Source: Acidobacteriota bacterium (GTDB taxonomy: Bacteria > Acidobacteriota > Thermoanaerobaculia > Gp7-AA8). From it: a stretch of DNA of 64,000 nucleotides. The translations under genes were made by a program, and so were the position numbers. Where the stretch lies: the NCBI GenBank assembly GCA_019244185.1, contig JAFATB010000014.1:127587-191586 (forward strand). The letters are read 5' to 3'. Positions 16,724-25,509 of the stretch are shown here, one piece after another. Under the pieces are notes generated by a model, which was given only the letters and a program-made list of their open reading frames with translations, ran no database searches and was not told the DNA's origin. Every line of letters starts with the position of its first letter. Positions within the stretch are counted from its first letter, which is position 1.

Positions 16724-19002
16724 GCGAGATTCCGATGATCGGCGCGGGGCGCGACCGCGTCGACGGTCGCGCGAAAGTCACCGGCACCGCGCGCTACGCC
16801 GCCGAGAACAACCTCCCGAACCTCGTGCACGCCGTCGTCGTCTCGTCGACGATTCCGTCGGGAACGATCCGCGCGATCGACACGACCGCGGCGAAGAAAG
16901 CGCCGGGCGTCCTCGCCGTGCTCTCGCACGTCAACGCGTCGAAGCTCAACCCGCCGCCGTCGCAGGGCGGCGGCAAGAGCGAGACCGGCGGCGGCGGTTC
17001 CGCGAGCGGCGGCGCGGCCGGTGGCGGCACTGGTGGAGGCGCCTCCGGAGGTACATCCGGCCAGAAGCAAGGCGGCCAATCCGGAGGGCAGCAGCAAGGC
17101 GGCGGACAGCCTTCCGGCAATTTCGCCGAGCCGCGCGCGACGCCGTTCAGCGACGGCACGATCCACTACCTCGGCCAGCAGATCGCCGTCGTCGTCGCCG
17201 ACACGCTCGAACACGCGACGCACGCCGCGGAGCTCGTCGAGGTGACGTACGACGCGCGTCCCGGACGTACCGACATGAACGCGCTGCGTCACGAGGCGAA
17301 GGACAAAGGCGCGCAGCAGGCGCCGCCGTTCGTGAAAGGCGATCCCGAGGGCGCGTTCGCCGGCGCCGCGGTGAAGATCGATCGCACGTATCGCACGCCG
17401 TATCACCATCACAATCCGATCGAGGCGCATTCGATTGTCGTCGCCTGGGATGGCGATCGCGTCACGTTGCACGATTCGTCGCAGAACATCTTCGCGTCGC
17501 GCCAGACCATCGCGCACGCGTTCGGCATCCCCAAAGAGAACGTCCACGTCGTCTCGCCGTTCGTCGGCGGCGCGTTCGGCAGCAAGGGCTCGACCTGGCC
17601 GCACGTGCTCGTCGGCGCGCTGGCCGCGCGCGAGGTGAAGCGTCCCGTGAAGCTCTGGCTGCCGCGCAAGCAGCTCTTCTTCACGAACGGCCATCGGCCC
17701 GAAACCGAGCAGCGCGTGGCCCTCGGCGCGACGTCCGACGGCAAGCTCGTGTCGATCATTCACGAGGGCATCAGCCAGTCGAACGCCGTCTGCGACTACA
17801 ACGAGCGCTTCACGCGCCCGACGCGCGTCATGTACGCGACGCCCAACATGCGCGCCGAGAACCTCGTCGTCGATCTCAACGTCTCCAGCCCGACGTACAT
17901 GCGCGCGCCCGGCGAGAACCCCGGCATGTTCGCGCTCGAGTCGGCGATGGACGAGCTGGCGTACGCGGTCAACATCGATCCGGTGCAGCTCCGCCTCATC
18001 AACTACGCGGAGGAAGATCCGAGCGACGGCAAGCCGTGGTCGAGCAAGTCGCTGCGCGAGTGCTACGAGCGCGCGGCGGCGCGCTTCGGCTGGGCGGACC
18101 GCAAACGCGAGCCGCGTTCGATGCGCGACGGTCGCCTGCTCGTCGGCCAGGGCATGGCCAGCGCGACGTATCCGTCGCACCGCTCGCCCGCCTCGGCGCG
18201 CGCGCGGATGAACGACGACGGCACGGTGGTCGTGTCGTCTGGCTCGCACGAGATGGGCATGGGCACCGCGACGGTGATGGCGCAGCTCGCAGCGGAAACG
18301 CTCGGCATTCCCGCGGAACGCGTGCGCTTCGAGTACGGCGACACGAACCTGCCGCAGGCGCCGATCTCCGCCGGCTCGATGACTGCGGCCAGCGTCGGAT
18401 CCGCCGTCTATCAGGTCGCCCGCGAGCTGCGGCAGAAGCTCGTTGCGCTCAACGGCGGCGACGAGATCGCGAACGCGAACGACTACGCCGCGCTGCTGCA
18501 CGCGCATTACACGCCGGATGTCGAGACGCGTGTCGACGCGAAGCCGGACCCCGAGGAGGCGCATTACTCCGCGCATGCCTTCGGCTGTCACTTCGCGGAA
18601 GTGAGCGTCGATCCCGACCTCGGTCTCGTGCGGCTGCGGCGGATGGTGAGCGCGTTCGCCGGCGGCCGCATCCTCAATGCGAAGACGGCGCACAGTCAGT
18701 TCCTCGGCGGCATCGTGCAGGGCATCGGTATGGCGCTGCTCGAGGAGACGCACCTCGACCGCCGCTTCGGCTCGTATACCAACGTCAACTTCGGCGAGTA
18801 TCTTGTTCCGGTGAACGCGGACGTGCGCAACCTCACGATCCTGATGCTCGAGGAGCAGGACCCGCACGTCAATCCGATCGGCGCGAAAGGCATCGGCGAG
18901 GTCGGTATCGTCGGCGTCGCGCCGGCCATCGCGAACGCCGTCTATCACGCCACCGGCAAACGCGTGCGCGACCTGCCGATCACGCTGGAGAAACTGTTGT
19001 GA
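16720..19002 (+). CDS. paoC: Aldehyde oxidoreductase molybdopterin subunit (PaoC/YagR-like) with low-complexity insertion
   Basis: 760 residues binding the molybdenum cofactor. An a/b hammerhead domain is followed by the two Mo-binding domains (VGGAFGSKG; TYMRAPGENPG; the catalytic base in GEVGIVG, about Glu727). Residues 78-133 form a Gly/Gln/Ser-rich insertion inside the hammerhead domain, not seen in typical members. Start and stop overlap the neighbours by ATGA and GTGA, so paoA, paoB, paoC and the xdhC-type gene are translated in series. The substrate is probably an aldehyde; the family also includes isoquinoline and nicotinate oxidoreductases, which cannot be excluded. Confidence 0.9.
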   Translation: MSEIPMIGAGRDRVDGRAKVTGTARYAAENNLPNLVHAVVVSSTIPSGTIRAIDTTAAKKAPGVLAVLSHVNASKLNPPPSQGGGKSETGGGGSASGGAAGGGTGGGASGGTSGQKQGGQSGGQQQGGGQPSGNFAEPRATPFSDGTIHYLGQQIAVVVADTLEHATHAAELVEVTYDARPGRTDMNALRHEAKDKGAQQAPPFVKGDPEGAFAGAAVKIDRTYRTPYHHHNPIEAHSIVVAWDGDRVTLHDSSQNIFASRQTIAHAFGIPKENVHVVSPFVGGAFGSKGSTWPHVLVGALAAREVKRPVKLWLPRKQLFFTNGHRPETEQRVALGATSDGKLVSIIHEGISQSNAVCDYNERFTRPTRVMYATPNMRAENLVVDLNVSSPTYMRAPGENPGMFALESAMDELAYAVNIDPVQLRLINYAEEDPSDGKPWSSKSLRECYERAAARFGWADRKREPRSMRDGRLLVGQGMASATYPSHRSPASARARMNDDGTVVVSSGSHEMGMGTATVMAQLAAETLGIPAERVRFEYGDTNLPQAPISAGSMTAASVGSAVYQVARELRQKLVALNGGDEIANANDYAALLHAHYTPDVETRVDAKPDPEEAHYSAHAFGCHFAEVSVDPDLGLVRLRRMVSAFAGGRILNAKTAHSQFLGGIVQGIGMALLEETHLDRRFGSYTNVNFGEYLVPVNADVRNLTILMLEEQDPHVNPIGAKGIGEVGIVGVAPAIANAVYHATGKRVRDLPITLEKLL
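16951..17118 (+). other. Gly/Gln/Ser-rich coding insertion in paoC
   Basis: This codes for residues 78-133 of the molybdopterin subunit, made almost entirely of Gly, Gln, Ser and Ala with occasional Lys and Thr. It splits the hammerhead domain between LSHVNASKL and the conserved strand IHYLGQQIAVVVAD. The reading frame is intact. Confidence 0.8.
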
Positions 19003-19880
19003 GCCGTGAGCTCGATCGAGTGCTCGACGCGGAGCGCGCGATCATGCGCGACGGCCGCCGCGGCGTGCTCGTGACGCTGCTGCGTACGTCGGGCTCGACG
19101 TATCGCCGCGCCGGCGCGCGCGCGGTGCTCGCGGATGGTGCGGTCGCGTGCGGACTCGTGAGCGGCGGCTGCATCGAACGCGATCTCGCCGAGCGCATGC
19201 ACGAATGGCTGGCGGACTTCACGCCGCGAGTCGTGACGTACGACAGCACGAGCGATGCGGATCTCGTCTTCGGCAGCGGCCTCGGATGCCGCGGGACGCT
19301 CGAGTTGCTCGTCGAGCCGTTCGACGCCGCACATCCGCCGGCGATCGACGCGTTCCGCCGCAACGGACGCGAGCCGGTGGTCTGGACCACGCGTCTCGGC
19401 GAACGCGAGCTGCTCGTCGAAGTCATCGAGCCGCCGCGCGCGCTGGCGATCTTCGGCAACGGTCCGGACGTCGCGCCGCTCGTCGCGTTCGCGCAGCAAC
19501 TCGGCTGGGATGCGACGCGCTTCGCCGCGGCCGCGCGCGACGTCGACGTGCACGCGTTCGATGCCGCGGTGGTGATGACGCACAACTTCCTGCACGACGT
19601 CGAACTGCTCGAGCTGTTGTTGCCGTCGCCGGTGCGTTACGTCGGCATCCTCGGGCCGAAACGTCGCCGCGAGGAACTGCTCGCGCACGTCAGCGACGCG
19701 GCCCGCGCGCACGCGGATCGTCTGCGCGGACCGATCGGACTCGACCTCGGCGCGGAGACACCCGAGGAGATCGCGCTGTCGATCGTGGCGGAGGTGCAGG
19801 CCGTGCTGCACGGACGCGATGCGCGCGCGCTGCAGGAACGCCGCGCGCCGATCCACGAGCCGGAAGCCGCGTGCCCCTGA
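18999..19880 (+). CDS. XdhC-family molybdenum cofactor insertion chaperone (PaoD-like)
   Basis: 293 residues from a GTG at 18999 that overlaps the TGA of paoC. The N-terminal XdhC domain has TSGSTYRRAGARAVL and SGGCIERDL. The C-terminal Rossmann-like domain has FGNGPDVAPL and the characteristic YVGILGPKRRREELL. Proteins of this family bind molybdenum cofactor, promote its sulfuration and insert it into xanthine oxidase-type enzymes; its place directly after paoC fits that role. The next gene overlaps it by 10 nt. Confidence 0.9.
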   Translation: MSRELDRVLDAERAIMRDGRRGVLVTLLRTSGSTYRRAGARAVLADGAVACGLVSGGCIERDLAERMHEWLADFTPRVVTYDSTSDADLVFGSGLGCRGTLELLVEPFDAAHPPAIDAFRRNGREPVVWTTRLGERELLVEVIEPPRALAIFGNGPDVAPLVAFAQQLGWDATRFAAAARDVDVHAFDAAVVMTHNFLHDVELLELLLPSPVRYVGILGPKRRREELLAHVSDAARAHADRLRGPIGLDLGAETPEEIALSIVAEVQAVLHGRDARALQERRAPIHEPEAACP

Positions 19881-20395
19881 CCGCGATCGTGCTCGCCGCC
19901 GGCTTCTCGCGCCGCTTCGGCAGTCCGAAGCAGCTGTTCGAAGTCGACGGCGAGCCGCTCGTGCGCGGCGCCGCGCGCGTCGCGCGTGCCGTCGCGCGGA
20001 CGATCGTGGTGATTCCCGCGAACGCGCTGCAAATCCGCGATGCGCTGCGCGAGCTCGACGTGACGATCGTGGAGAACGCGGATGCCGCCGAAGGCATCGC
20101 GTCATCCATCCGCGCCGGCGTCGCCGCGTGCGAAGGCGACGTGCTGCTGCTCGTCTGCGACCAACCTGGCGTCGATGCGATGCATCTGCGCGCGCTCATC
20201 GCGACGCATTCGCCACTCGCCGCAAGCAGCTACGACGGAACGCTCGGCGTCCCCGCGTTCTTCGCCGCCCGCTACCGCGACGAACTGCTCGCCCTCCGCG
20301 GCGACGCCGGCGCGAAACGCGTGCTGCTCGCGCACGAGAGTGAGGTGGCGCCGGCGCCGCTGCGCGATGCGAGGGATTTGGATGTGCGGCCGTGA
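19871..20395 (+). CDS. MocA-like molybdenum cofactor nucleotidyltransferase
   Basis: 174 residues from a GTG at 19871, inside the end of the xdhC-type gene. The nucleotidyltransferase signature LAAGFSRRFGSPKQL opens the protein, and the metal-binding LVCDQPG lies near residue 100. This is the MobA/MocA type. Family members add CMP to molybdopterin to give the dinucleotide form required by PaoABC-type enzymes. As the last gene of the five-gene coupled operon it supplies the cofactor. No terminator is visible before the convergent DUF5615 gene 10 bp away. Confidence 0.88.
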   Translation: MPLTAIVLAAGFSRRFGSPKQLFEVDGEPLVRGAARVARAVARTIVVIPANALQIRDALRELDVTIVENADAAEGIASSIRAGVAACEGDVLLLVCDQPGVDAMHLRALIATHSPLAASSYDGTLGVPAFFAARYRDELLALRGDAGAKRVLLAHESEVAPAPLRDARDLDVRP

Positions 20396-20405
20396 AGGCG
20401 CGCGT

Positions 20406-20729
20406 TCAGCCCTCAACGATCAGGAGTCGTCCGCGCTCGATTCGCGAGATTGCCGCGAGCACGTGCGGAACGAGCGGACGCAGATCGGACATGCGGTTCC
20501 GCACGCGCGTGATCAGGACGACGGCGATGCCGATGTCCGCCAGGTTCTGCTGATGGCGCAGAGCTTTGTCGGCGGTGATGAAGACTTCGATCCCGGCATC
20601 CACGGCGGCGCGGAGCAACACGCCGTTTCGCAGGCCGAGCCAGTCTTGCGCGCGAACGGTGGTCACGTCGTGGCCGCGCAGTTCGGCCGCGAATGCGACA
20701 GGCAGCGACTCGTCGACGAGAAGTCTCAA
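20406..20729 (-). CDS. DUF5615 PIN-like protein (putative toxin)
   Basis: 107 residues resembling the PIN-like DUF5615 family: LLVDESLP at the N-terminus, GHDVTTV, and VFITADKALR. These carry the conserved acidic residues of a PIN-type ribonuclease fold. Members are usually encoded beside DUF433 proteins, and the pair is predicted to be a type II toxin-antitoxin system. The gene starts inside the last codons of its DUF433 partner (4-nt overlap). Toxicity is predicted from family and context, not shown. Confidence 0.8.
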   Translation of the reverse strand: MRLLVDESLPVAFAAELRGHDVTTVRAQDWLGLRNGVLLRAAVDAGIEVFITADKALRHQQNLADIGIAVVLITRVRNRMSDLRPLVPHVLAAISRIERGRLLIVEG

Positions 20730-20935
20730 CTGCCGATGACCGCGTCCTTCGCCAGTTCGAGTGCGCCGACCGCCTGCTCGCGACTCACGGAAGGAAACTG
20801 CTCTAGGAACTCATCGAGCGAATCGCCGGCTTCGAGATAGTCGAACAGGTTGTAGACCGGCACGCGCGTGCCGGCGAACACCGGTTCTCCGCCCATGATG
20901 TCGGGATCGCGACGAACGATCTGCTCCTTCACCAT
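20726..20935 (-). CDS. DUF433 protein (putative antitoxin)
   Basis: 69 residues with the DUF433 hallmarks: RRDPDIMGGEPVFAGTRVPV, then LFDYLEAGDSLDEFLEQFPSV and a final helix. DUF433 proteins have a winged-helix-like DNA-binding fold and usually precede a PIN-like partner, as here. The ATG at 20935 has no Shine-Dalgarno site, but TAGAAT ends 6 nt upstream, so the transcript is probably leaderless. Confidence 0.85.
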   Translation of the reverse strand: MVKEQIVRRDPDIMGGEPVFAGTRVPVYNLFDYLEAGDSLDEFLEQFPSVSREQAVGALELAKDAVIGS

Positions 20936-20941
20936 CGCGTG

Positions 20942-20947
20942 ATTCTA
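20942..20947 (-). promoter_or_regulatory. -10-like TAGAAT before leaderless antitoxin gene
   Basis: On the minus strand TAGAAT is followed by 6 nt and the ATG at 20935. No ribosome-binding site is present. Confidence 0.5.
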
Positions 20948-20959
20948 GCCCCCCAAAAT

Positions 20960-20989
20960 GAAAACGCCGGCCTCGCGGCCGGCGTTTTC
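20960..20989 (-). terminator. Rho-independent terminator of the subtilase gene
   Basis: A 13-bp perfect stem (20960-20972 with 20977-20989) has a 4-nt loop. The outer stem is AAAA/TTTT in both orientations. It lies 17 nt past the subtilase stop codon on the minus strand. Confidence 0.85.
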
Positions 20990-21006
20990 GGGTTCATGGC
21001 GAAGAA

Positions 21007-22650
21007 TCAGCCGCGGTGTCCGAAGCGGCGGCCGGTGGTCGGGCGCGACGGGCCGAATGCGGCGGGGGCGAGGCGGTTGGCGGCGGCGTTCAGGTCGATG
21101 AGGCCCGCGCCGAAGACGGTGTCGGCGCCGGGGGTGCCGAGGTCGGTGGCGGTCTGCAGGAGCGTGGTCTTGAGCTGCGCGGGAGTCGCGCTCGGGGCGA
21201 GCGTCCACAGCAGCGCGACGGCGGCGGTCACGTGCGGGGTCGCCATCGACGTGCCGTTGAGGTAGCCGTAGTCGTCGGTCTCGTTCGCGATGGTGATCGT
21301 GCCGGTGCCAGCGGCCTTCAGCGCCTCACCGTCCGCTTTCGTGATGCCGACGGCGAGCGGCCACGCGTACGTCTTCGTGGTCGGGTCGGCGTCGTTGACG
21401 AGCGTCCAGGAGATCGCGGAGTCGTCGTTGTTGTAGATGACGACGGCGATCGCGCCGCGCTCTTTCGCGTTGCGGGTCTTGTCGCCGAAGAAGAGCTCAC
21501 CGCGCTGGATGAGCGCGATCTTGCCGGAGAGATCGGCGGGGAAATCCTCGGGACGTCCGAGGCCGCAGTAGACGTACTGGCCGGTGACGGTCGAGATCGG
21601 CGCGCCGTCGAGCGCGGACGCGAACTTCTCCGCGTTGCCGCTGCGCAGGTACGACGCGGTGCCGGTGCCGAGGGGCACCGTCGAGAGGACGTGCACGCCC
21701 GGCGCGACGACGGCGAGCTCGGGACCCTGATTCGAGAAGTCGGCGATGGCGGAGTTCTGATCGACGGCGCCGACGGCGAAGACGCTCGGATACGCGGCCG
21801 GATACGAGACCGGCGCGGGCGTGTCTGCAGTGGAGTCGTTGCCCGACGCGGCGACGACGATGACGCCCGCGTCGGAGGCTCGCTGGAACGCTTCCGCTTC
21901 GGCCTGGCTCGCGGAAGCGCCGCCGAGGGACATGTTCACGACCCAGTTCCCGCCGAGCGTCTGCTTCTGCTGCACGACCCAGTCGAGGCCGCGGAGGATG
22001 CGCGAGTTCGTGCCGCTGCCCTGCGCGTTGAGCACCTTCACCGCCCAGAGGCGGATGCCCGGCGTGACGCCGACGACGCCGCTCTGGTTGTCGGCCGCGG
22101 CGATCGTGCCGGCGACGTGCGTGCCGTGGCCCGCGTCGTCCATCGGATCGGGCGTGCTGGCCACGAAGTTGTAGCCGCCCATGTACACCGGCGCGAGCTC
22201 GGGATGGCGATAGTCGATGCCGGTGTCGACGACGGCGACGTTCACGACGCCGCTGCGATGGCCGAGGTTCGCCTCGTGCGAATGGATCATCGCCACGCCG
22301 TACGGCACCGTCTGCACGGTGTTGTTCTTGATCGCGCTGAAGGCGTGACGCTCGACGACCGGCTCGATCCAGCGGACGCTGGCCGAGTTGCGCAGCGCCG
22401 CGACTTCCTCCGGCGTGAGGTCGGCGGCGAAGCCGTCGAAGGTCTGGAAACCGACGACGTTGCGCGGACGCACGGTACCGCCGGCGTCGCGGATCGCTTC
22501 CGCGAGACCGCCCGTCTTGAAGGCGTGCTTCGTGGCGACGAGATACTGCTGCGTCGCATCGGCGGCGAACGCGCCACCCGCGACGAGCAAAGCGAACACG
22601 GCAACAACAAAACGCGACGTGCGCGTGACGACGACCGGACCGTTGTTCAT
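21007..22650 (-). CDS. Secreted subtilisin-family (S8) serine protease with PA domain
   Basis: 547 residues. The start at 22650 has AAAGGA upstream and opens a signal peptide (RFVVAVFALLVAGGAFA). A propeptide (about 30-115) is followed by the S8 catalytic domain, with Asp in VVDTGIDYRHPE, His in GHGTHVAGT and Ser in NGTSMATPHVTAA. A protease-associated (PA) domain is inserted between His and Ser, as in lactocepin-like and plant subtilases. The C-terminus ends in a short Arg/Gly-rich tail. It is predicted to degrade extracellular protein after removal of the propeptide. Confidence 0.93.
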   Translation of the reverse strand: MNNGPVVVTRTSRFVVAVFALLVAGGAFAADATQQYLVATKHAFKTGGLAEAIRDAGGTVRPRNVVGFQTFDGFAADLTPEEVAALRNSASVRWIEPVVERHAFSAIKNNTVQTVPYGVAMIHSHEANLGHRSGVVNVAVVDTGIDYRHPELAPVYMGGYNFVASTPDPMDDAGHGTHVAGTIAAADNQSGVVGVTPGIRLWAVKVLNAQGSGTNSRILRGLDWVVQQKQTLGGNWVVNMSLGGASASQAEAEAFQRASDAGVIVVAASGNDSTADTPAPVSYPAAYPSVFAVGAVDQNSAIADFSNQGPELAVVAPGVHVLSTVPLGTGTASYLRSGNAEKFASALDGAPISTVTGQYVYCGLGRPEDFPADLSGKIALIQRGELFFGDKTRNAKERGAIAVVIYNNDDSAISWTLVNDADPTTKTYAWPLAVGITKADGEALKAAGTGTITIANETDDYGYLNGTSMATPHVTAAVALLWTLAPSATPAQLKTTLLQTATDLGTPGADTVFGAGLIDLNAAANRLAPAAFGPSRPTTGRRFGHRG

Positions 22651-22752
22651 GGGACTGGGTTCCTTTGCGGCTGGTAAACGCGCGCATCCCGCGGCTTCTT
22701 TCCACATCGCCGAAAAAAGCTCTGATAACGTACGCGCCTCAGAGGAGAAACG

Positions 22753-23196
22753 ATGACCGACTGGCAGGCCAACCTCGTCACCGACAACCGCGGCATCGCG
22801 GAGCTGCTGCGCGACACGAAAACGATTGCGGTCCTCGGCATGAAGCCGGAGTCGCATTCCGGACAGGCGGCGTTCTACGTCCCCGAGCACATGGCTTCCG
22901 CCGGCTTCGACATCATCCCCGTTCCCGTTTACTACCCGGAGGTGACGGAGATCCTCGGCAAGCCGGTCTTCCGCTCGCTCGCCGCGATCGGGCGTCCGAT
23001 CGACATGGTGAACGTCTTCCGCCGCCCGCAGGACATCCCGCCGCACGTCGACGACATCATCGCGGCGAAACCGAAGTCGGTCTGGTTCCAGCTCGGCATT
23101 CGCAACGACGAGGCCGCTCGGCGTCTCGCGGAAGCGGGCATCCAAGTCGTGCAGGACCGCTGTCTGATGGTCGAGCACGGGAGGCTGGGGCGGTAA
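22753..23196 (+). CDS. CoA-binding domain protein (YccU-like)
   Basis: 147 residues forming a single Rossmann-like CoA_binding domain: TIAVLGMKPESHSGQ near the N-terminus, GFDIIPVPVYYPEV, VNVFRRPQDIP and WFQLGIRNDEAA. Family members bind coenzyme A as stand-alone proteins of unclear role. AGAGGAGA precedes the ATG. The upstream sequence contains GATAAC at about 22721 with TTCCAC 18 nt before it, a possible promoter. The next gene, an alpha/beta hydrolase fusion, probably belongs to the same transcript. Confidence 0.88.
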   Translation: MTDWQANLVTDNRGIAELLRDTKTIAVLGMKPESHSGQAAFYVPEHMASAGFDIIPVPVYYPEVTEILGKPVFRSLAAIGRPIDMVNVFRRPQDIPPHVDDIIAAKPKSVWFQLGIRNDEAARRLAEAGIQVVQDRCLMVEHGRLGR

Positions 23197-23240
23197 CGGC
23201 GCGCCTCGCGTTTCCGCCGTACGCGCTGTGGGAGACGCGC

Positions 23241-24632
23241 GTGGGCGCGGGCACGCCGGTCGTGCTGCTGCACGGCCTGAGCGGCTCGACGCGCTGGTGG
23301 TCGCGCAACATCGAAGCGCTCGCGGCGCGGCATCTCGTCGCCGCGGTCGATCTGGTCGGCTTCGGCCGCAATCGCCGCTTCCTCGGCACGCCCGCGGTGC
23401 TGCCGCCGCTCGAGGAGACGACGGCGCTGCTCGCGCGCTGGCTCGAGACGTTCGGCGAGCCGGTGCATCTCGTCGGACACTCGATGGGCGGCCAGCTCGC
23501 GATCGCGCTCGCCGCGGCGCGTCCCGAGCTCGTGCGCTCGCTGCTGCTCGTCTCCGCGACGGGACTGCCGTTCCATCTCGATCCGCGTCCACACGTGCGG
23601 ATGCTTCCCCGATCGCTGCGCCTCGCACGCATCGCGCGGGTGCTCGTGCCCGACTTCCTGCGCGCGGGCCCGGCCTCGATCGCAGTTGCGGGAACGCGCG
23701 TGCTGCTCGGCGATCTGCGCGAGGACTTGCACGCGCTGCGCGTGCCGGCACTCCTCGTGTGGGGCGAGGACGATCCGCTCGTGCCGCTCGTGTATGGCGA
23801 GGCGATGCAGCGCGCGATCGAAGGTTCGCGACTCGTCGTGCTGCCGCGCGCGGCGCACGTGCCGATGTGGGACGCGCCGGAAGCATTCAACGACGCCGCG
23901 CTCGCGTTCTTCGATGAAGTCGAGTCGCGTCTGATGCACGCGCCCGCGCCGCCGCGTTTCACGTGGGGCATCGCGGGCTTCGTCGACGGCATCGCCCATC
24001 GCGAAGCCGGACATCGCCGCGACATCGTCCTCCTGCACGGCCTCGGCATGTCGAGCGCGTACCTCGGCCGTCTCGCGCGCGAACTGTTCGCGCGCGGCTG
24101 GAATCCGATCGCGCCCGATCTGCCCGGCTTCGGCGAGAGCGCGAACGCGCGCGCGATGCCGCCGGACGAACACGCGCGCGTCCTCGCGGCGTGGAGCGAT
24201 GCGCTCGGCATTCGCGATGCGGTGTGGGTCGGTCATTCGATCGGCTGCAACGCGGTCGCGCGTCTCGCGCGTCTGCGGCCCGACGTCGTGCGCGAGGCGG
24301 TGTGCATCGGCGCGCTCTGGACGCATCGCCCTTTTCCGAATGCGCGGCTCTTCGGCCTGCTCGCGCTCGACGCACTGCGCGAGCCGTTCGCGCTCTTTCG
24401 CTATGTCGTCGCCGCGTACTGGCGCACCGGCGTCGCGCGCTGGCTGCTGACGTGGCTGCGCTACGCGCCCGACATCGCCGCGGCGCCGCCGCGCGACGCG
24501 CGTTTTCTCGCCGGCGTGCGCGATCCGATTCCCGATCGCGATGCCGCGCCGACGACCGAGGTGCCGGGCGCGCACGCGTGCGTGTTCTCGCATGCAGACG
24601 CGGTGGCGGACGCGCTCACCACGACTGCATGA
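23241..24632 (+). CDS. Fusion of two alpha/beta hydrolase domains
   Basis: 463 residues holding two complete alpha/beta hydrolase folds. The first has nucleophile Ser81 (GHSMGG), Asp in WGEDDPLVP and His in RAAHVPMWD. The second has its own oxyanion-hole HGLGMSS, nucleophile Ser333 (GHSIGC) and possible Asp and His near the C-terminus. The GTG at 23241 with GGGAG upstream is the best start, but protein-like sequence (ARLAFPPYALWETR) continues in frame back to about 23193 without a standard start codon, so the true N-terminus is unsettled. Substrates are unknown. The 3' end overlaps the convergent membrane protein gene by 17 bp. Confidence 0.8.
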   Translation: MGAGTPVVLLHGLSGSTRWWSRNIEALAARHLVAAVDLVGFGRNRRFLGTPAVLPPLEETTALLARWLETFGEPVHLVGHSMGGQLAIALAAARPELVRSLLLVSATGLPFHLDPRPHVRMLPRSLRLARIARVLVPDFLRAGPASIAVAGTRVLLGDLREDLHALRVPALLVWGEDDPLVPLVYGEAMQRAIEGSRLVVLPRAAHVPMWDAPEAFNDAALAFFDEVESRLMHAPAPPRFTWGIAGFVDGIAHREAGHRRDIVLLHGLGMSSAYLGRLARELFARGWNPIAPDLPGFGESANARAMPPDEHARVLAAWSDALGIRDAVWVGHSIGCNAVARLARLRPDVVREAVCIGALWTHRPFPNARLFGLLALDALREPFALFRYVVAAYWRTGVARWLLTWLRYAPDIAAAPPRDARFLAGVRDPIPDRDAAPTTEVPGAHACVFSHADAVADALTTTA

Positions 24633-25500
24633 CGCGGCGCCAGCGCGCCGGCTGCGCATCCTCGGTCCACAGAATCCCCGAGTGCGGCAGGAACTCGATC
24701 GTCGTGTCGGCACCCGAGGCGCGGACGATGACCGCGTAGCGCTCGGCGACGTCGCGGCGGATGCTCATCCGCGCGCGCATCGTCTTCACGAGCGGCGGAA
24801 TCGTGCGCCACGCGATGAAGCCGCCGAGCGCCGCGAGCACGATCATTCCGCCGTGGATGTCGATCGCGCCGACGAGACCGGCGACGATCGCGGCCACGCC
24901 GAGCACCGCCAGGAGCGCGCGCTGGAACGTCACCGCGGGCATGTGCCGCCGCAGTTCGCCGAGCTCGTCGTCGCTGAGGCGGCGCTGGTGCGCGGCCACG
25001 TTCTCGTTCACCGGCTTCAGGAAGTTCGCGGCCATCACCGCGTGATCGGGCACGACCGCCGTCGCGCCGCGCGCGACGAACACGCGCTCGTACTTGCGCG
25101 CGCCGTTCACGCTCCACAGCAGGTCGGATTCCGGCAGCACCTCGATTGCGACCTCATCGTTGCCGCAGATCAGCACGCGTCCGCGCTCGAGATCGCGCAG
25201 CGACGCGGCGAGAAACGCGCGGATGCGTCCGAGCGACTGCGCGCGGCGCGAGCGCAGTCCGAGGATCGTCGTCCAGACGACGGGAAGCGCGAACGTGCGC
25301 GTTTGCGGAAAGCACGCCGCGGCGACGCCGCCGGCGAGGATCGCCGCGATGGCCACATGGTTGAGGATCCATTCGCGGCGCGCCTCGCGCCGCAGCGTCG
25401 CGAGATGCGCGCGCTCGTCCGCGTCGAGGTCGCGCTCGCCCTTCGGCGGCAGCCCCGCATACCACTGTTGTTGTCCGGGAGCGGGGGAGGACGAGGACAT
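24616..25500 (-). CDS. Membrane protein of unknown function with duplicated layout
   Basis: 294 residues. Two hydrophobic pairs (about 46-82 and 195-230) each precede a soluble segment of similar design (RIRAFLAASLRDLERGRVLI to ESDLLWSVNG, and ARMSIRRDVAERYAVIV to HSGILWTEDA). This suggests two copies of a two-helix plus beta-domain unit, somewhat like bacterial PH-domain membrane proteins. No family is confidently recognised. It starts 9 bp after the stop codon of the large flavoprotein gene and is probably cotranscribed with it. Confidence 0.7.
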   Translation of the reverse strand: MSSSSPAPGQQQWYAGLPPKGERDLDADERAHLATLRREARREWILNHVAIAAILAGGVAAACFPQTRTFALPVVWTTILGLRSRRAQSLGRIRAFLAASLRDLERGRVLICGNDEVAIEVLPESDLLWSVNGARKYERVFVARGATAVVPDHAVMAANFLKPVNENVAAHQRRLSDDELGELRRHMPAVTFQRALLAVLGVAAIVAGLVGAIDIHGGMIVLAALGGFIAWRTIPPLVKTMRARMSIRRDVAERYAVIVRASGADTTIEFLPHSGILWTEDAQPARWRRVMQSW

Positions 25501-25509
25501 GCCGCCAGT

